NCBI RefSeq assembly: GCF_042678145.1
Contig: NZ_JBHUDG010000003.1
Span: 1 to 64,000, forward strand
Source: Pseudopedobacter beijingensis
Lineage (GTDB): Bacteria > Bacteroidota > Bacteroidia > Sphingobacteriales > Sphingobacteriaceae
Direction: 5' to 3'
Length of the DNA stretch: 64,000 nt
Shown here piece after piece: positions 8,393-17,126 of this stretch. The notes under the pieces were generated by a model, which saw only the letters and a program-made list of their open reading frames with translations, made no database searches and was not told the DNA's origin. Position 1 is the first letter of the stretch. Every line of letters begins with the position of its first letter. Made by a program: the position numbers and the translations under genes.

Positions 8393-9733
8393 ATGAAAAA
8401 AATATTAATCGTTGAAGACGATTCTACATTCGCACAATTATTAGATGGATTTTTAACCAAGAATAATTTCGCCACTACTGTGGCTAATTCTGTTAAAAGT
8501 GGGTTACTACATCTTGAAAAAGATTCGTTTGATTTATTACTACTGGATTACAGGCTACCCGATGGCATAGGTTTAGATATTTTATTAAAAATAAGAGCCC
8601 ATAACAATCATGTTCCCGCTATTATTATGACCAGTTTCAACGATGTGCGTACAGCAGTAAACGCCATGCGATCTGGTGCATTTGATTATATTACCAAGCC
8701 GGTAAATCCGGATGAGCTACTTATGATTATTGGCAATGCACTTGACAAGAAACAAGAAGTAAAAAAACAAGCTACAGAAACCGTCGAATTTATTAAAGGT
8801 GAGAGTATAGAATCTGAAAAACTTTACAAGTATGTAGACCTGGTAGCCCCAACAGATATGTCGGTACTTATTAATGGCGAAAGCGGGACAGGAAAAGAAC
8901 ATATTGCTAAAACCATACACTTAAAAAGTAATCGCAAAGACAAACCTTTTATTGCCATAGACTGCGGTGCTTTATCTAAAGAACTAGCAGCAAGCGAATT
9001 ATTTGGCCATATAAAAGGTGCTTTCACCGGTGCATTAACCGACAAAAAGGGTCAATTTGAAGCTGCAAATGGAGGGACTTTATTTTTGGATGAGGTAGGC
9101 AATTTAAGTTACGATGTTCAGGTAAAGTTGTTACGTACCTTACAAGAAAAAACAATTCAGCCTGTGGGCAGTACCAAAATACTAAAAGTCGATGTCAGGA
9201 TTATTACGGCTACAAATGACGACCTTAATGACAGCGTAAAAAATGAAAACTTCAGGGAAGATCTTTACCATCGGATTAACGAATTTAAAATTCTAATGCC
9301 ACCTCTTCGCAGCAGAGGAAAAGATTTGGAGCTTTTCATAGACCATTTTGTAGCAACTTCCAATAAAGAATTAGGCCGAAACGTAAAACATATTTCTCCT
9401 GAAGCCAAGGCTATTCTATTAAAATATGATTGGCCAGGAAATCTACGCGAACTAAAAAATGTTATTAAAAGAATGGTGTTACTTACCCAAGGAGAAGTTG
9501 CCGATATTTATGCACTTCCCGAAGAGATGACGGAATCCATGAATCTGTCTGGCTCAACTAAAACGGATACCAGTAACATCACCGGGCTCAAAGAAATTAA
9601 CGAGGTTAACGAAAAAGCACTCATTATTGAAACTTTAGAAAAAGTACGTTACAATAAATCCAAAGCAGCTAAAATGTTAAATATAGATAGAAAAACACTC
9701 TATAATAAGATGGACAGATATGGAATTGAGTAA
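8393..9733 (+). CDS. Sigma-54-dependent NtrC-family response regulator
   Basis: I start at the ATG at 8393; the longer frame begins at a TTG inside the preceding terminator region. The 446-residue protein has a receiver domain (about 1-115; acidic pocket E8-D9-D10, phospho-acceptor D52 in LDYRLPDG, T80, K102). It also has an AAA+ domain with Walker A GESGTGKE (162-169), the sigma-54 contact motif GAFTGA (209-214) and Walker B GGTLFLDEV. The C-terminus is a Fis-type HTH (NKSKAAKMLNIDRKTLYNKM). It should activate RpoN promoters when phosphorylated. No kinase gene is adjacent; the hybrid kinase at 22258-24741 already has its own receiver, so the partner is uncertain. Confidence 0.93.
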   Translation: MKKILIVEDDSTFAQLLDGFLTKNNFATTVANSVKSGLLHLEKDSFDLLLLDYRLPDGIGLDILLKIRAHNNHVPAIIMTSFNDVRTAVNAMRSGAFDYITKPVNPDELLMIIGNALDKKQEVKKQATETVEFIKGESIESEKLYKYVDLVAPTDMSVLINGESGTGKEHIAKTIHLKSNRKDKPFIAIDCGALSKELAASELFGHIKGAFTGALTDKKGQFEAANGGTLFLDEVGNLSYDVQVKLLRTLQEKTIQPVGSTKILKVDVRIITATNDDLNDSVKNENFREDLYHRINEFKILMPPLRSRGKDLELFIDHFVATSNKELGRNVKHISPEAKAILLKYDWPGNLRELKNVIKRMVLLTQGEVADIYALPEEMTESMNLSGSTKTDTSNITGLKEINEVNEKALIIETLEKVRYNKSKAAKMLNIDRKTLYNKMDRYGIE

Positions 9734-9812
9734 TTAGTCTCTATTATTCAATCCAAAAACATACTTATTCCTTTTTCCGCAACAAACAGCACCATTAATC
9801 TATCCAATAAAT

Positions 9813-9834
9813 AGGCCCCAGAAGGGTCCTTTTT
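9813..9834 (+). terminator. Rho-independent terminator after the response regulator
   Basis: AGGCCCC (9813-9819) pairs with GGGTCCT (9824-9830) with one mismatch across an AGAA loop. A run of Ts follows. It is positioned 80 bp after the response-regulator stop. Confidence 0.6.
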
Positions 9835-9947
9835 AATATATGCCCATAATTTACAGAAGGGCAGTATAAACTATTCTAAACATTTCTGTAAATTTGACAT
9901 AACAACCTGATTTATTAACATATACCACAATTTAACACCTTGTTTTG

Positions 9948-10919
9948 ATGAAAAAAATTAGCATATTTTTGGTAATAATCCTCATCATCCATAACACTTC
10001 TATTCAGGCAACTTCTCAAACAAATAACATGAAATATCCATGTAGCACAGGTACAAACACGAATGAGAATACTTTCGATATTCCATATGACCATGAAAAA
10101 ACAAATTATTCACATATGAAAACAAATAGTTCTGCTCCTGTAAAAAATGGTTATTCTGATGTAAACGGAATAAAAATGTATTACGAAATTTATGGAGAAG
10201 GAAAACCTTTAGTTTTAATTCATGGTGGTGGTTCAACTATACAAACTTCATTTGGAAGAATCATCCCTTTACTAGCTTCACATAGACAGTTAATTTGTGT
10301 TGAGCTGCAAGCACATGGACGAACCAGCGATAGAAATACAGTCATTTCTTTTGAACAAGATGCAGACGACGTATTTGAGCTTTTGAAAAACTTAAACATC
10401 CATAAGGCAGATGTTTTGGGGTTTAGCAATGGAGGAAATACAGCCTTACAACTCGCTATCAGACATCCGGAAATATGCCATAAAATAATAGCAGGTTCTA
10501 TCTTGTTAAAGCGAGAGGGAACTTTTCCGCAGTTTTGGGAGTTTATGAAAAATGGAACTTTTGATCAGATGCCGCAGCAATATAAAGATGCCTTTCTTCA
10601 AGTCAATCCTGACAAAGAAAAACTCATGAATATGTATCAGAAATGCGCCGATAGAATGAATAATTTCAAAGATTTTCCTGATGAACAACTAAAATCTATT
10701 AAAGCTCCTGTGCTTTTAATTAACGGAAGCAGCGACGTAGCCACACCTGAACACATTGTTGCTATGTCTAGGATAATCCCCAATTGCAATTTGGCGATTA
10801 TCCCCGGTGGACATGGAGAGTACATAGGAGAAATAACAACCTTAAAGCCAGATTATAAAGAAAGCGATTTTATTACGCCTATGATTGAGAGTTTTTTTAG
10901 TAAAAATGAGATTAAATAA
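9948..10919 (+). CDS. Secreted alpha/beta hydrolase
   Basis: I start at the ATG at 9948, one codon after a TTG, giving 323 residues. A signal peptide (KKISIFLVIILIIHNTSIQA) is followed by about 35 unstructured polar residues. The alpha/beta hydrolase fold then starts at about residue 65: IHGGG oxyanion motif, GFSNGG nucleophile elbow, an Asp in LINGSSDVATPE, and a C-terminal His in PGGHGEYI. All three members of the catalytic triad are therefore visible. It probably hydrolyses an ester or similar small substrate in the periplasm. The substrate cannot be predicted. It stands alone between a terminator and a convergent nuclease gene. Confidence 0.88.
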   Translation: MKKISIFLVIILIIHNTSIQATSQTNNMKYPCSTGTNTNENTFDIPYDHEKTNYSHMKTNSSAPVKNGYSDVNGIKMYYEIYGEGKPLVLIHGGGSTIQTSFGRIIPLLASHRQLICVELQAHGRTSDRNTVISFEQDADDVFELLKNLNIHKADVLGFSNGGNTALQLAIRHPEICHKIIAGSILLKREGTFPQFWEFMKNGTFDQMPQQYKDAFLQVNPDKEKLMNMYQKCADRMNNFKDFPDEQLKSIKAPVLLINGSSDVATPEHIVAMSRIIPNCNLAIIPGGHGEYIGEITTLKPDYKESDFITPMIESFFSKNEIK

Positions 10920-10982
10920 TACTCTTTGAAAGATATATACATTTAAAATTAAGCACTCATATCCTCTACCTATTATTTAATT

Positions 10983-11477
10983 TCAGTTCCATAATCCTCG
11001 CTTGTTTTCCCTTGCTTGTGTCTGCAATTTAAAAAACAAATCTGCGTATTTTACATTGGGTGGAATAGTCATAACCACAGCATAACCATTCTGAACCAAT
11101 TCTGCATTTACAAACGTACCATTTTGCAGATAGACATAAGCCAACGTTCTTCCGTAGCGATCTAAAGAATCTACATCAGAAACAAGCTTCACATATTTTT
11201 CTGATAACAGCGTTGTAAGATAGGTCTTTGCTTCCTTTCCAAAATAACCAATTTCCTTTTTACCGGTTTTCCTGGATTCAGGCGCATCAATACCAATTAA
11301 ACGAACCTTGATATCTTTTTCTGCGCCATTATTTGCCCAGAATGTATCTCCATCTACCACCTTGGTAACATAATAATTATTGTTTTTATCTTGTTTATAA
11401 CCGTTTGCTTCATTACAGGAGAGCGTTGCAGTAAGCAAAAATAGAATGATGGGTATTTTTATGATATGGTGTCGCAT
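10983..11477 (-). CDS. Thermonuclease-family (SNase-like) lipoprotein
   Basis: The protein has 164 residues if translation starts at the ATG at 11477, which is preferred over an upstream TTG at 11486. A lipoprotein signal (LFLLTATLSC) places it on a membrane surface. The SNase/OB-fold core is complete: VVDGDTFW, VRLIGIDAPES, KEAKTYL, LDRYGRTLAYVYL and NAELVQNGYA. These contain the Asp, Arg and Glu positions of the staphylococcal nuclease active site. It likely degrades extracellular or periplasmic nucleic acid. A TACCTTTG sequence (minus strand, 11491-11484) lies just 6 bp before the ATG and fits a -7 box, which would imply an almost leaderless mRNA. Confidence 0.88.
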   Translation of the reverse strand: MRHHIIKIPIILFLLTATLSCNEANGYKQDKNNNYYVTKVVDGDTFWANNGAEKDIKVRLIGIDAPESRKTGKKEIGYFGKEAKTYLTTLLSEKYVKLVSDVDSLDRYGRTLAYVYLQNGTFVNAELVQNGYAVVMTIPPNVKYADLFFKLQTQARENKRGLWN

Positions 11478-11541
11478 GTTGTGCAAAGGTAAGCTTGTTG
11501 TAAGAGTTTTATGTGATTTTTGAGATTGATTATCGTTGGTT

Positions 11542-11590
11542 AACGCTGACAGGGTTCACAAACAAAGTTAAAAATAACCCTGTCAGCGTT
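11542..11590. repeat. Perfect 15-bp inverted repeat
   Basis: AACGCTGACAGGGTT (11542-11556) and its exact reverse complement (11576-11590) are separated by 19 bases. The hairpin lies just downstream of the minus-strand SPFH operon and upstream of the nuclease gene. Neither flank has a clear U-tract. It could be a terminator-like or dispersed palindromic element. Confidence 0.8.
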
Positions 11591-11602
11591 ATGAGTAAGA
11601 AT

Positions 11603-11947
11603 TTATTGTTTTGATTGTGATATGGAATAAGCAACAAGCACATATATTAAAAATAAAATTCCATTTATAATTATATAAAGAGGCATATTAAAGTTTATAT
11701 ATATAAAAACCAGATTACTTACTAAAGAAATAAAAAAGAAAATAATTGAAACTGTTCTTACTAAAGCAACTGTTCTTGACAGGTTAAAACTAATACCGAT
11801 AGAAAACAATAACGTAATTGCCAAAAACAAGAAGCTTCCAATAACCAATACTCCTTTGCTTTCAGTAGAATGAAAACTATAAAAACCGTAAGCGATTAAT
11901 CCACTTACAGCTAATGCAATAATTGATTTTACAAAATTCACTTTCAT
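11603..11947 (-). CDS. Four-helix small membrane protein
   Basis: This 114-residue protein is almost entirely four hydrophobic helices (about 7-25, 32-52, 62-84 and 88-110) with short polar turns. I do not recognise a family. It begins 6 bp after the SPFH-GYF gene and is the last gene of that operon, so it may be a membrane partner of the SPFH protein. It is followed by a 15-bp inverted repeat. Confidence 0.65.
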   Translation of the reverse strand: MKVNFVKSIIALAVSGLIAYGFYSFHSTESKGVLVIGSFLFLAITLLFSIGISFNLSRTVALVRTVSIIFFFISLVSNLVFIYINFNMPLYIIINGILFLIYVLVAYSISQSKQ

Positions 11948-11953
11948 AACTGA

Positions 11954-13219
11954 TTAAATTGATGGTGGAGGCGGAGGAATTACCGAAAATAAACTTGCTA
12001 TTTCTGGAACATTGCCCGCCAATTCCCAACCAGACATTCCCGCTTTCCAGACATGATAGTTTGCGGTAAATTGTCCGTTTTGGGCATATTGTTTTAATTG
12101 CTCCAGATTAAAAGGACCGGATTGTTGTCCGTTAATGGAAATATGATAATTTGTTGCAGGTGGAGGCGGTGGCGTATTGTTCATATTCCCCATCATCCCT
12201 CCCATCTGGTTTCCCATAGCTCCACCAATCCCCATTCCTACCATCATACCTGCTACATTCATACCTCCTCCACCTAAATCTACAGTCCCCATAGCTCCCA
12301 AATTCTCGGCGCCTGTTTTCAATACATCGGTTTGTTGATTCAGTTGATGAACAGCAAAGTTTTTACCCTCAACCCCCAATTCCGTATCTTTTCTTTGAAT
12401 ACGCATGGTTTCTTCAAGGTTTGTAATACCAATATCAGTTTGAGCTTCAGCAAATTTGGTCTGCTGATCTGCTGTTGTCCTTTTAAGCTGCTGATAGTGT
12501 GGATGCTCTTTATTCAACTCGATAGTTCCAATGTCTAAACGTTTTAGATTTACGCCAAAATGTTCTTCCAGTTCTGCTTTTAGCTTAGACTGTACGATCT
12601 CGCTGATTTCATCAATTTTTCTTTCAATCTGCATTACAGGGATGTTATTGTCCTGCGGAGTATTTAAGATAACAGATTTTGCCTTTCGTTGGAAAAAATC
12701 TTTGATTTGATTTTTAAAATCTTCTAAATTGAAATTTAGAAGCCGGTTAAGTTTAATGAAGTTTTTGTAATCAGTTAAATTGAATGTTAATGTACCACGC
12801 ACAGCGCAGGGCACACCTAAATCTATATAACGAGGGTCGTAAATATCAAAATAAGGAATACCAAATCTGATCTGAATATTGCCTGACAGATTAATAAAAT
12901 AGATCTCTGCTTGAAATGGTGAACTACCACCAAATGCCGTACCTACAATATTGGTAAGGATTGGAAAGTTTGCTGATTTAATGGTCTGGTCATATGGACC
13001 TTCTATAAAATCCTGTATTGTACCGTTATTTTGCTTGTAGAAGAATACAGCAAGTTCTCCGTCTTTTACACGTAAACTGCTTCCATAACGGATAGCATTT
13101 TCTTTGTTGGTGGAATTGGCAGAGCCTGATGATCGCCATTTCCACACCAAATATTCCTGCTCATCGCAACGGATTACGTCCATTAATCCGCCTTCTTTTT
13201 TGCTGCTAAAAAATGTCAT
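11954..13219 (-). CDS. SPFH-domain (YdjI/virion-core-like) protein with C-terminal GYF_2 domain
   Basis: The 421-residue protein starts with the typical segment of the SPFH family once labelled virion core protein (IRCDEQEYLVWKW, LRVKDGELAVFF, FIEGPYDQTIKS). A helical stretch of about 210-300 follows, then a Gly/Met-rich flexible region (about 312-345) and a run of prolines. A GYF_2 (DUF4339) domain covers about 357-412 (YHISINGQQSGPF, NYHVWKAGMSGWE). Members form oligomeric ring or raft-like assemblies and appear in stress or envelope-repair operons. It sits between the PH/TerB-like zinc-ribbon protein (6 bp) and the small membrane protein (6 bp). Confidence 0.88.
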   Translation of the reverse strand: MTFFSSKKEGGLMDVIRCDEQEYLVWKWRSSGSANSTNKENAIRYGSSLRVKDGELAVFFYKQNNGTIQDFIEGPYDQTIKSANFPILTNIVGTAFGGSSPFQAEIYFINLSGNIQIRFGIPYFDIYDPRYIDLGVPCAVRGTLTFNLTDYKNFIKLNRLLNFNLEDFKNQIKDFFQRKAKSVILNTPQDNNIPVMQIERKIDEISEIVQSKLKAELEEHFGVNLKRLDIGTIELNKEHPHYQQLKRTTADQQTKFAEAQTDIGITNLEETMRIQRKDTELGVEGKNFAVHQLNQQTDVLKTGAENLGAMGTVDLGGGGMNVAGMMVGMGIGGAMGNQMGGMMGNMNNTPPPPPATNYHISINGQQSGPFNLEQLKQYAQNGQFTANYHVWKAGMSGWELAGNVPEIASLFSVIPPPPPSI

Positions 13220-13225
13220 GTTATT

Positions 13226-14959
13226 TTAATTTTTTGGAAGTAATTTTTTTAAACCTTCTTGATGATATTCATTAACGCTACTTATTATCCTCTTTGCAGA
13301 TTTTATATCCCCTTTTTTAACGTATGCTAAAACAAGAGGCTTAGCAACATCACCCATACTGGTGTTAACGTGATGCCCTTTACTTAAGTAACTTTCAGCT
13401 TCTTCTAATAGATTCTGATCTACTAATGCTTGCATAACTGTTATTGCTAAGTCTCTAATATGATATCCAACTAATCCTTCATCGTTAGCATGAAGTATAT
13501 AATATTCTTCCGCTTTTTTTGCATCACCTGTATTTATATATTCAAGTACTGTTTCTCTAATTGTTTTCTCTTCTTCAATTCTTTTGTCTCCTTTATTAGG
13601 GAGAAAAAAGATACTTATTGCTATGATGACTATTATACTGTAAGAGACATATTCTATTTTCCTATTTTTATTACGTTTTTTTTCAGCGTATGTAAGCTCG
13701 ATATTGAGTTCTTCTAATAAGAGCTTTACTTTTTTGTTTTCTCCGAACAAAGTTCTTGCAGTTCTAGCGTATTTTTCAAATATTGCTTTAAGAGAACTGA
13801 ATGATTTTTTCTCACTCTGGCTTTTATTTTTGTTTTGCCGACTTCTTATAATTGCTATACTTACGAATATTAATAGGATTGATAAAAGAATAAGAAAATC
13901 ACTAGTTATTCTATAACCTATTATAAATAATATAAAAGTCAATATAGGAACAGTAATATGAACATGTTCATACAATGTTGCGAAAACATTAGGTTGCTTG
14001 ATTGTTTTTATCTCAACAAGAGTATCTTCAATATCAGCTATTAAATCTTCAAGACTTTTTTCAGAACCAGACGAGCTTCTTGTCGCACCAATAACGAAAT
14101 CACAAGAGGGGCAGACTTTACTCAATGCAGGAATTATATCATTACAGCTCGGACATTTGATAACGTTATCTTTTTGAGCCGAACCAATACCCTCTTTTTG
14201 TCTTAAATGTAATTTTGCTTCTAATATAACTTCCAGTTCGTCTTGCTCTATACCCAATTCTGTAGCTTTTTTAATTAAAACCTGTTTTTCCTGTTCCGTT
14301 ACAATCCCATCTGCTAATGCTAATTCTATTAATTTATCTAGTTGATTTCTGTTTAATTCTTTATTTTCTTTTAGAAGTTGAACATTATTTTTTGTTGGCT
14401 TTTTATTGGGTATTCTCGCTTCTAATACCATCTCAAATTCATCCAAATCAATACCTTCTGCTTCTGCTCGTTTAAAAAGTACCTGTTTTTCTTTTTCTGT
14501 TAATTCACCATCAGTGATAGCTATTTCTATTAACTTTTCTAATTGACTACTATATAGATTTTCACTCTCTTTTGAGACAGGTGGAATGTTAGAAATAGAT
14601 GAAATAACAGGTGCAGGCGGGCTAAGTTTCTTAGGATGCTCAGCCACATGTGCATTACTATGTATTATTGTCGTTTTCGATTCTTTTCTTTTTCTATCTA
14701 TCGTTGCTTTAATCTGTTTTACTTCCTCTTTTGTAAAACCATGTGCAAAAGCCTTATTCCCTTGATAATACAATGTAATACTCGAAAAGCCAATCATAGG
14801 CGTGTTAATCTCAACCGCTGTAATGTGCTCATAGTTCATAAATTTAGTTTTCCCACTTAAAAACCCGGGAATTTTCACAGTAACTCCATTTTCTTCAAGA
14901 TGAATTTCAGCAGGAAAAATTTTGTTCCCATCTGATAGTCTCGATGCTGTATATTTCAT
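13226..14959 (-). CDS. PH-like / tandem TerB-like / zinc-ribbon membrane protein
   Basis: This 577-residue protein has a mosaic architecture. Residues 1-90 look like a bacterial PH-type domain (GVTVKIPGF, YEHITAVEI). Two similar 45-residue units at 139-183 and 206-250 (LIEIAITDGELTEKEKQVL and LIELALADGIVTEQEKQVL) resemble TerB-like helical repeats with an acidic DG.(L/V)TE motif. A zinc ribbon with C269, C272, C283 and C286 follows. Then come two hydrophobic helices at about 335-372, a third at about 437-456, and a C-terminal helical region. TerB-like plus zinc-ribbon modules are typical of envelope-stress or conflict systems. The gene sits 15 bp from the GIY-YIG gene and 6 bp from the SPFH gene. 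No function is known to me. Confidence 0.8.
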   Translation of the reverse strand: MKYTASRLSDGNKIFPAEIHLEENGVTVKIPGFLSGKTKFMNYEHITAVEINTPMIGFSSITLYYQGNKAFAHGFTKEEVKQIKATIDRKRKESKTTIIHSNAHVAEHPKKLSPPAPVISSISNIPPVSKESENLYSSQLEKLIEIAITDGELTEKEKQVLFKRAEAEGIDLDEFEMVLEARIPNKKPTKNNVQLLKENKELNRNQLDKLIELALADGIVTEQEKQVLIKKATELGIEQDELEVILEAKLHLRQKEGIGSAQKDNVIKCPSCNDIIPALSKVCPSCDFVIGATRSSSGSEKSLEDLIADIEDTLVEIKTIKQPNVFATLYEHVHITVPILTFILFIIGYRITSDFLILLSILLIFVSIAIIRSRQNKNKSQSEKKSFSSLKAIFEKYARTARTLFGENKKVKLLLEELNIELTYAEKKRNKNRKIEYVSYSIIVIIAISIFFLPNKGDKRIEEEKTIRETVLEYINTGDAKKAEEYYILHANDEGLVGYHIRDLAITVMQALVDQNLLEEAESYLSKGHHVNTSMGDVAKPLVLAYVKKGDIKSAKRIISSVNEYHQEGLKKLLPKN

Positions 14960-14974
14960 TATATGTATTAATAA

Positions 14975-15793
14975 TCAATTCTTATTATATCCAAATTTTC
15001 TGCTCAACAGTACTTCTTTCCACCAGTTTTCTCGTTCTCTAATAATTTTTTCATCCGTTGTTGATTTAAAAATATCCAGAATTGAATAGTGAAAGTTTTC
15101 TTTGATATGGTCAAAATTATTCAGTGCTATTAGCTCTATATTTCCACCGTGTCCCGTATGGATATACGATCTCCAACGGTTTAAAATCATATTATCTCCA
15201 TAAGCCGAGCCGACATACTGTTTACCATTAGAGGTATCGGTTATCAGATAAACACCTTTTTGGTTTTGCAGAGCTGTTTTCCATGTATCTTTCTCTATAA
15301 CTCTTGACAGTTCTTTCCAAGAAACATTGACTTTATCATAACCCGGGAAAATATCATTATCAAAAGTATCTGGCAATATCTGGTATATTTCACAATCGTC
15401 CATTACGGATTCTGCATTGCGCACCATATTTTGAGATTTGTTTTTGAATCGTACGATTATACGACCGAAATATTTTTCATATTCGGTAAGCGTTTCATAT
15501 TCGTAACCAATTCCATTAAGAATTTGTAAATCTTTAGTTATTCTTCCAATATGAAATAGTAGCCAGTAGTTTTCATTGCTTTTTATTCGGATAAAACCAA
15601 TTGTAATTTGTCCTTCTCTATACGATTTGTTTTTGTTATAATTCCAATATTGCCCTTCAAGTAGGGTTTTTATTTCATTATTTTTGAAGACCTCTATCGG
15701 GTTCCAGTTATTCGCAAACATCAGATTAAATCTGATTTTTACATTTTTGATATTTTCTAATCGCAGAATATCATTTAATTTGATTACACTCAT
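14975..15793 (-). CDS. GIY-YIG nuclease-family protein with large N-terminal domain
   Basis: The 272-residue protein carries a C-terminal GIY-YIG nuclease domain (about 178-272): GVYLI (Y182), KQYVGSAYG (Y193), R207 in LNRWRSY, acidic residues in RERENWWKE (253-260) and a terminal N270. These match the catalytic residues of the family. The N-terminal 170 residues are a separate domain I do not recognise, with FNLMFANNW and WLLFHIGRI. Nuclease activity on DNA is likely but the target is unknown. The gene is embedded in an operon with SPFH and TerB-like proteins, 3 bp after the upstream secreted protein. Confidence 0.82.
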   Translation of the reverse strand: MSVIKLNDILRLENIKNVKIRFNLMFANNWNPIEVFKNNEIKTLLEGQYWNYNKNKSYREGQITIGFIRIKSNENYWLLFHIGRITKDLQILNGIGYEYETLTEYEKYFGRIIVRFKNKSQNMVRNAESVMDDCEIYQILPDTFDNDIFPGYDKVNVSWKELSRVIEKDTWKTALQNQKGVYLITDTSNGKQYVGSAYGDNMILNRWRSYIHTGHGGNIELIALNNFDHIKENFHYSILDIFKSTTDEKIIRERENWWKEVLLSRKFGYNKN

Positions 15794-15796
15794 AAC

Positions 15797-16180
15797 CTAT
15801 TTCTTTTTAACATTCGATACAATCACCTTTTTATATTCCGCTATTTCCTCTGTAGCATAATTAATCAATATCAGTTTTGTGCGGGTTAACTCGCTAATTG
15901 TCCATACATCATCAAAGCAACCCTTACATTTCACAAAAAGCCCGACAACATCAATATCTTCTCCTGTTGGCTTGGTTATCTGATAAGGTAATCCCTGCTC
16001 TAAAACACCATTCTGGAACTTCTGGAAAAAAGATGTTCCCTTTACCCAAAAAGTGTGATTTTGATATTTTGGCGTAATACAGATCCATTTACCTTGAATG
16101 TTTTGATAAGCCGTTGTTTGTGCCTGACCAAAAGACGTCACACTGAATAATAAGAGACATAATATGTAAAAATATTTCAT
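15797..16180 (-). CDS. Small secreted protein of SPFH/GIY-YIG operon
   Basis: This 127-residue protein has a signal peptide (KYFYILCLLLFSVTSFGQA). The mature part has a beta-rich look with IQGKWICI near the start and VVGLFVKCKGCFDDVW, whose Cys pair could form a disulfide. It resembles lipocalin-like small secreted proteins of Bacteroidota only in general layout. It is 3 bp upstream of the GIY-YIG gene, which indicates co-transcription. Function is unknown. Confidence 0.65.
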   Translation of the reverse strand: MKYFYILCLLLFSVTSFGQAQTTAYQNIQGKWICITPKYQNHTFWVKGTSFFQKFQNGVLEQGLPYQITKPTGEDIDVVGLFVKCKGCFDDVWTISELTRTKLILINYATEEIAEYKKVIVSNVKKK

Positions 16181-16249
16181 GATACTATAATTTTACAAAA
16201 TGAGGGCATTCAGAAGAAACTATTCTCCAAACGCCCCCTTTTAATCTAG

Positions 16250-16687
16250 CTACATTTCGGCAGCAGCTTTCATTAATTTAGTTTGCAACTTCATGTATCT
16301 AGCCATTTGCGAAGCCGAAAGTTCGTTTTTGGCGCTTTCCATTTTTTCCTGTAAATCCGTTGCTTTTTGCATATATTCTGCATATTCAGTCATTGCAGAC
16401 ATATCTCCTGCTTTAGCTTTTTTCATGAGCCTAATATACTGGTCTATATATCCTTCGTAACTATTTAGAAAGGCCTCCCAATTTTCTTTTGAAGAAGCAG
16501 TTTCTACCTCCGAAGTTTCGGTGTCTTGTGCAATTTCGTCTGATGAACTTTGTACAGAAGGTTCTTCCGTAGTTTCTTCTGTTAAATCGGTTGTTTGTGT
16601 TTCTTCTTTATTAGAATTTCCACTACAAGAAGTTATTATTGCAGCCATCAATGTAATTGCCGTTAATTTTAAGTTTTTGATATTCAT
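16250..16687 (-). CDS. DUF6591-type lipoprotein
   Basis: The 145-residue protein has a lipoprotein signal (LMAAIITSC) and an acidic Thr/Glu/Ser linker. The helical C-terminal domain of about 85-145 carries WEAFLNSYEGYIDQYIRLMKK, GDMSAMTEYAEYM and MARYMKLQTKLMKAA. This matches what I know of DUF6591, a small envelope lipoprotein family. It lies 69 bp upstream of the next gene, so it may be the first gene of the SPFH/GIY-YIG operon or a separate unit. Confidence 0.72.
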   Translation of the reverse strand: MNIKNLKLTAITLMAAIITSCSGNSNKEETQTTDLTEETTEEPSVQSSSDEIAQDTETSEVETASSKENWEAFLNSYEGYIDQYIRLMKKAKAGDMSAMTEYAEYMQKATDLQEKMESAKNELSASQMARYMKLQTKLMKAAAEM

Positions 16688-16830
16688 TTAGATTACCGTA
16701 TTAGAAAGTTGTTTATTAATAAGTTCTTATGCTTTTCAATCGGTTTTACCTAAAAAGTTTAAGGAGGAATTTTCATAAAAAAGCGGTTCATAATTTTCAT
16801 TTGGATAATTGGGTTTATCACATAAAAAAA

Positions 16831-16998
16831 GCGTAGGCTAATTCCCTTAATTGCTTGTTTCAGAAGCCCGACCAAAGGCTATAGTACAAAGCAAAAGGAA
16901 CGCCCACGCTTTACCGCAGGCGCTTCTACCTTTACTTTCCTGTACTATATTGAAAAATTGGTCGTATTTCTGAAACAGGAAATTTTAAAGCGAAACGC
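16831..16998. repeat. Long nested imperfect palindrome (possible MITE-like or structured element)
   Basis: Four or five colinear arm pairs are nested around one centre. They are TGTTTCAGAA (16856-16865) with its complement at 16968-16977, CGACCAA (16869-16875) with 16958-16964, TATAGTAC (16880-16887) with 16942-16949, and CGCC (16901-16904) with 16919-16922. GCGT (16831-16834) may also pair with ACGC (16995-16998). It occupies the 439-bp gap between two minus-strand genes. The flanks of that gap (16688-16830 and 16999-17126) show nothing else. It could be a dispersed palindromic element or encode a structured RNA. Confidence 0.65.
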
Positions 16999-17126
16999 TA
17001 ATATTTTATATATCTATTCGTTTAATTTATTTCATTCATTAATAATTTTAACCACCAAAGATAAAGTTTTAGTAGTATAAGTATCAATTATATATACAAA
17101 TATTTACCTGAGATATTGTGTCTAAA

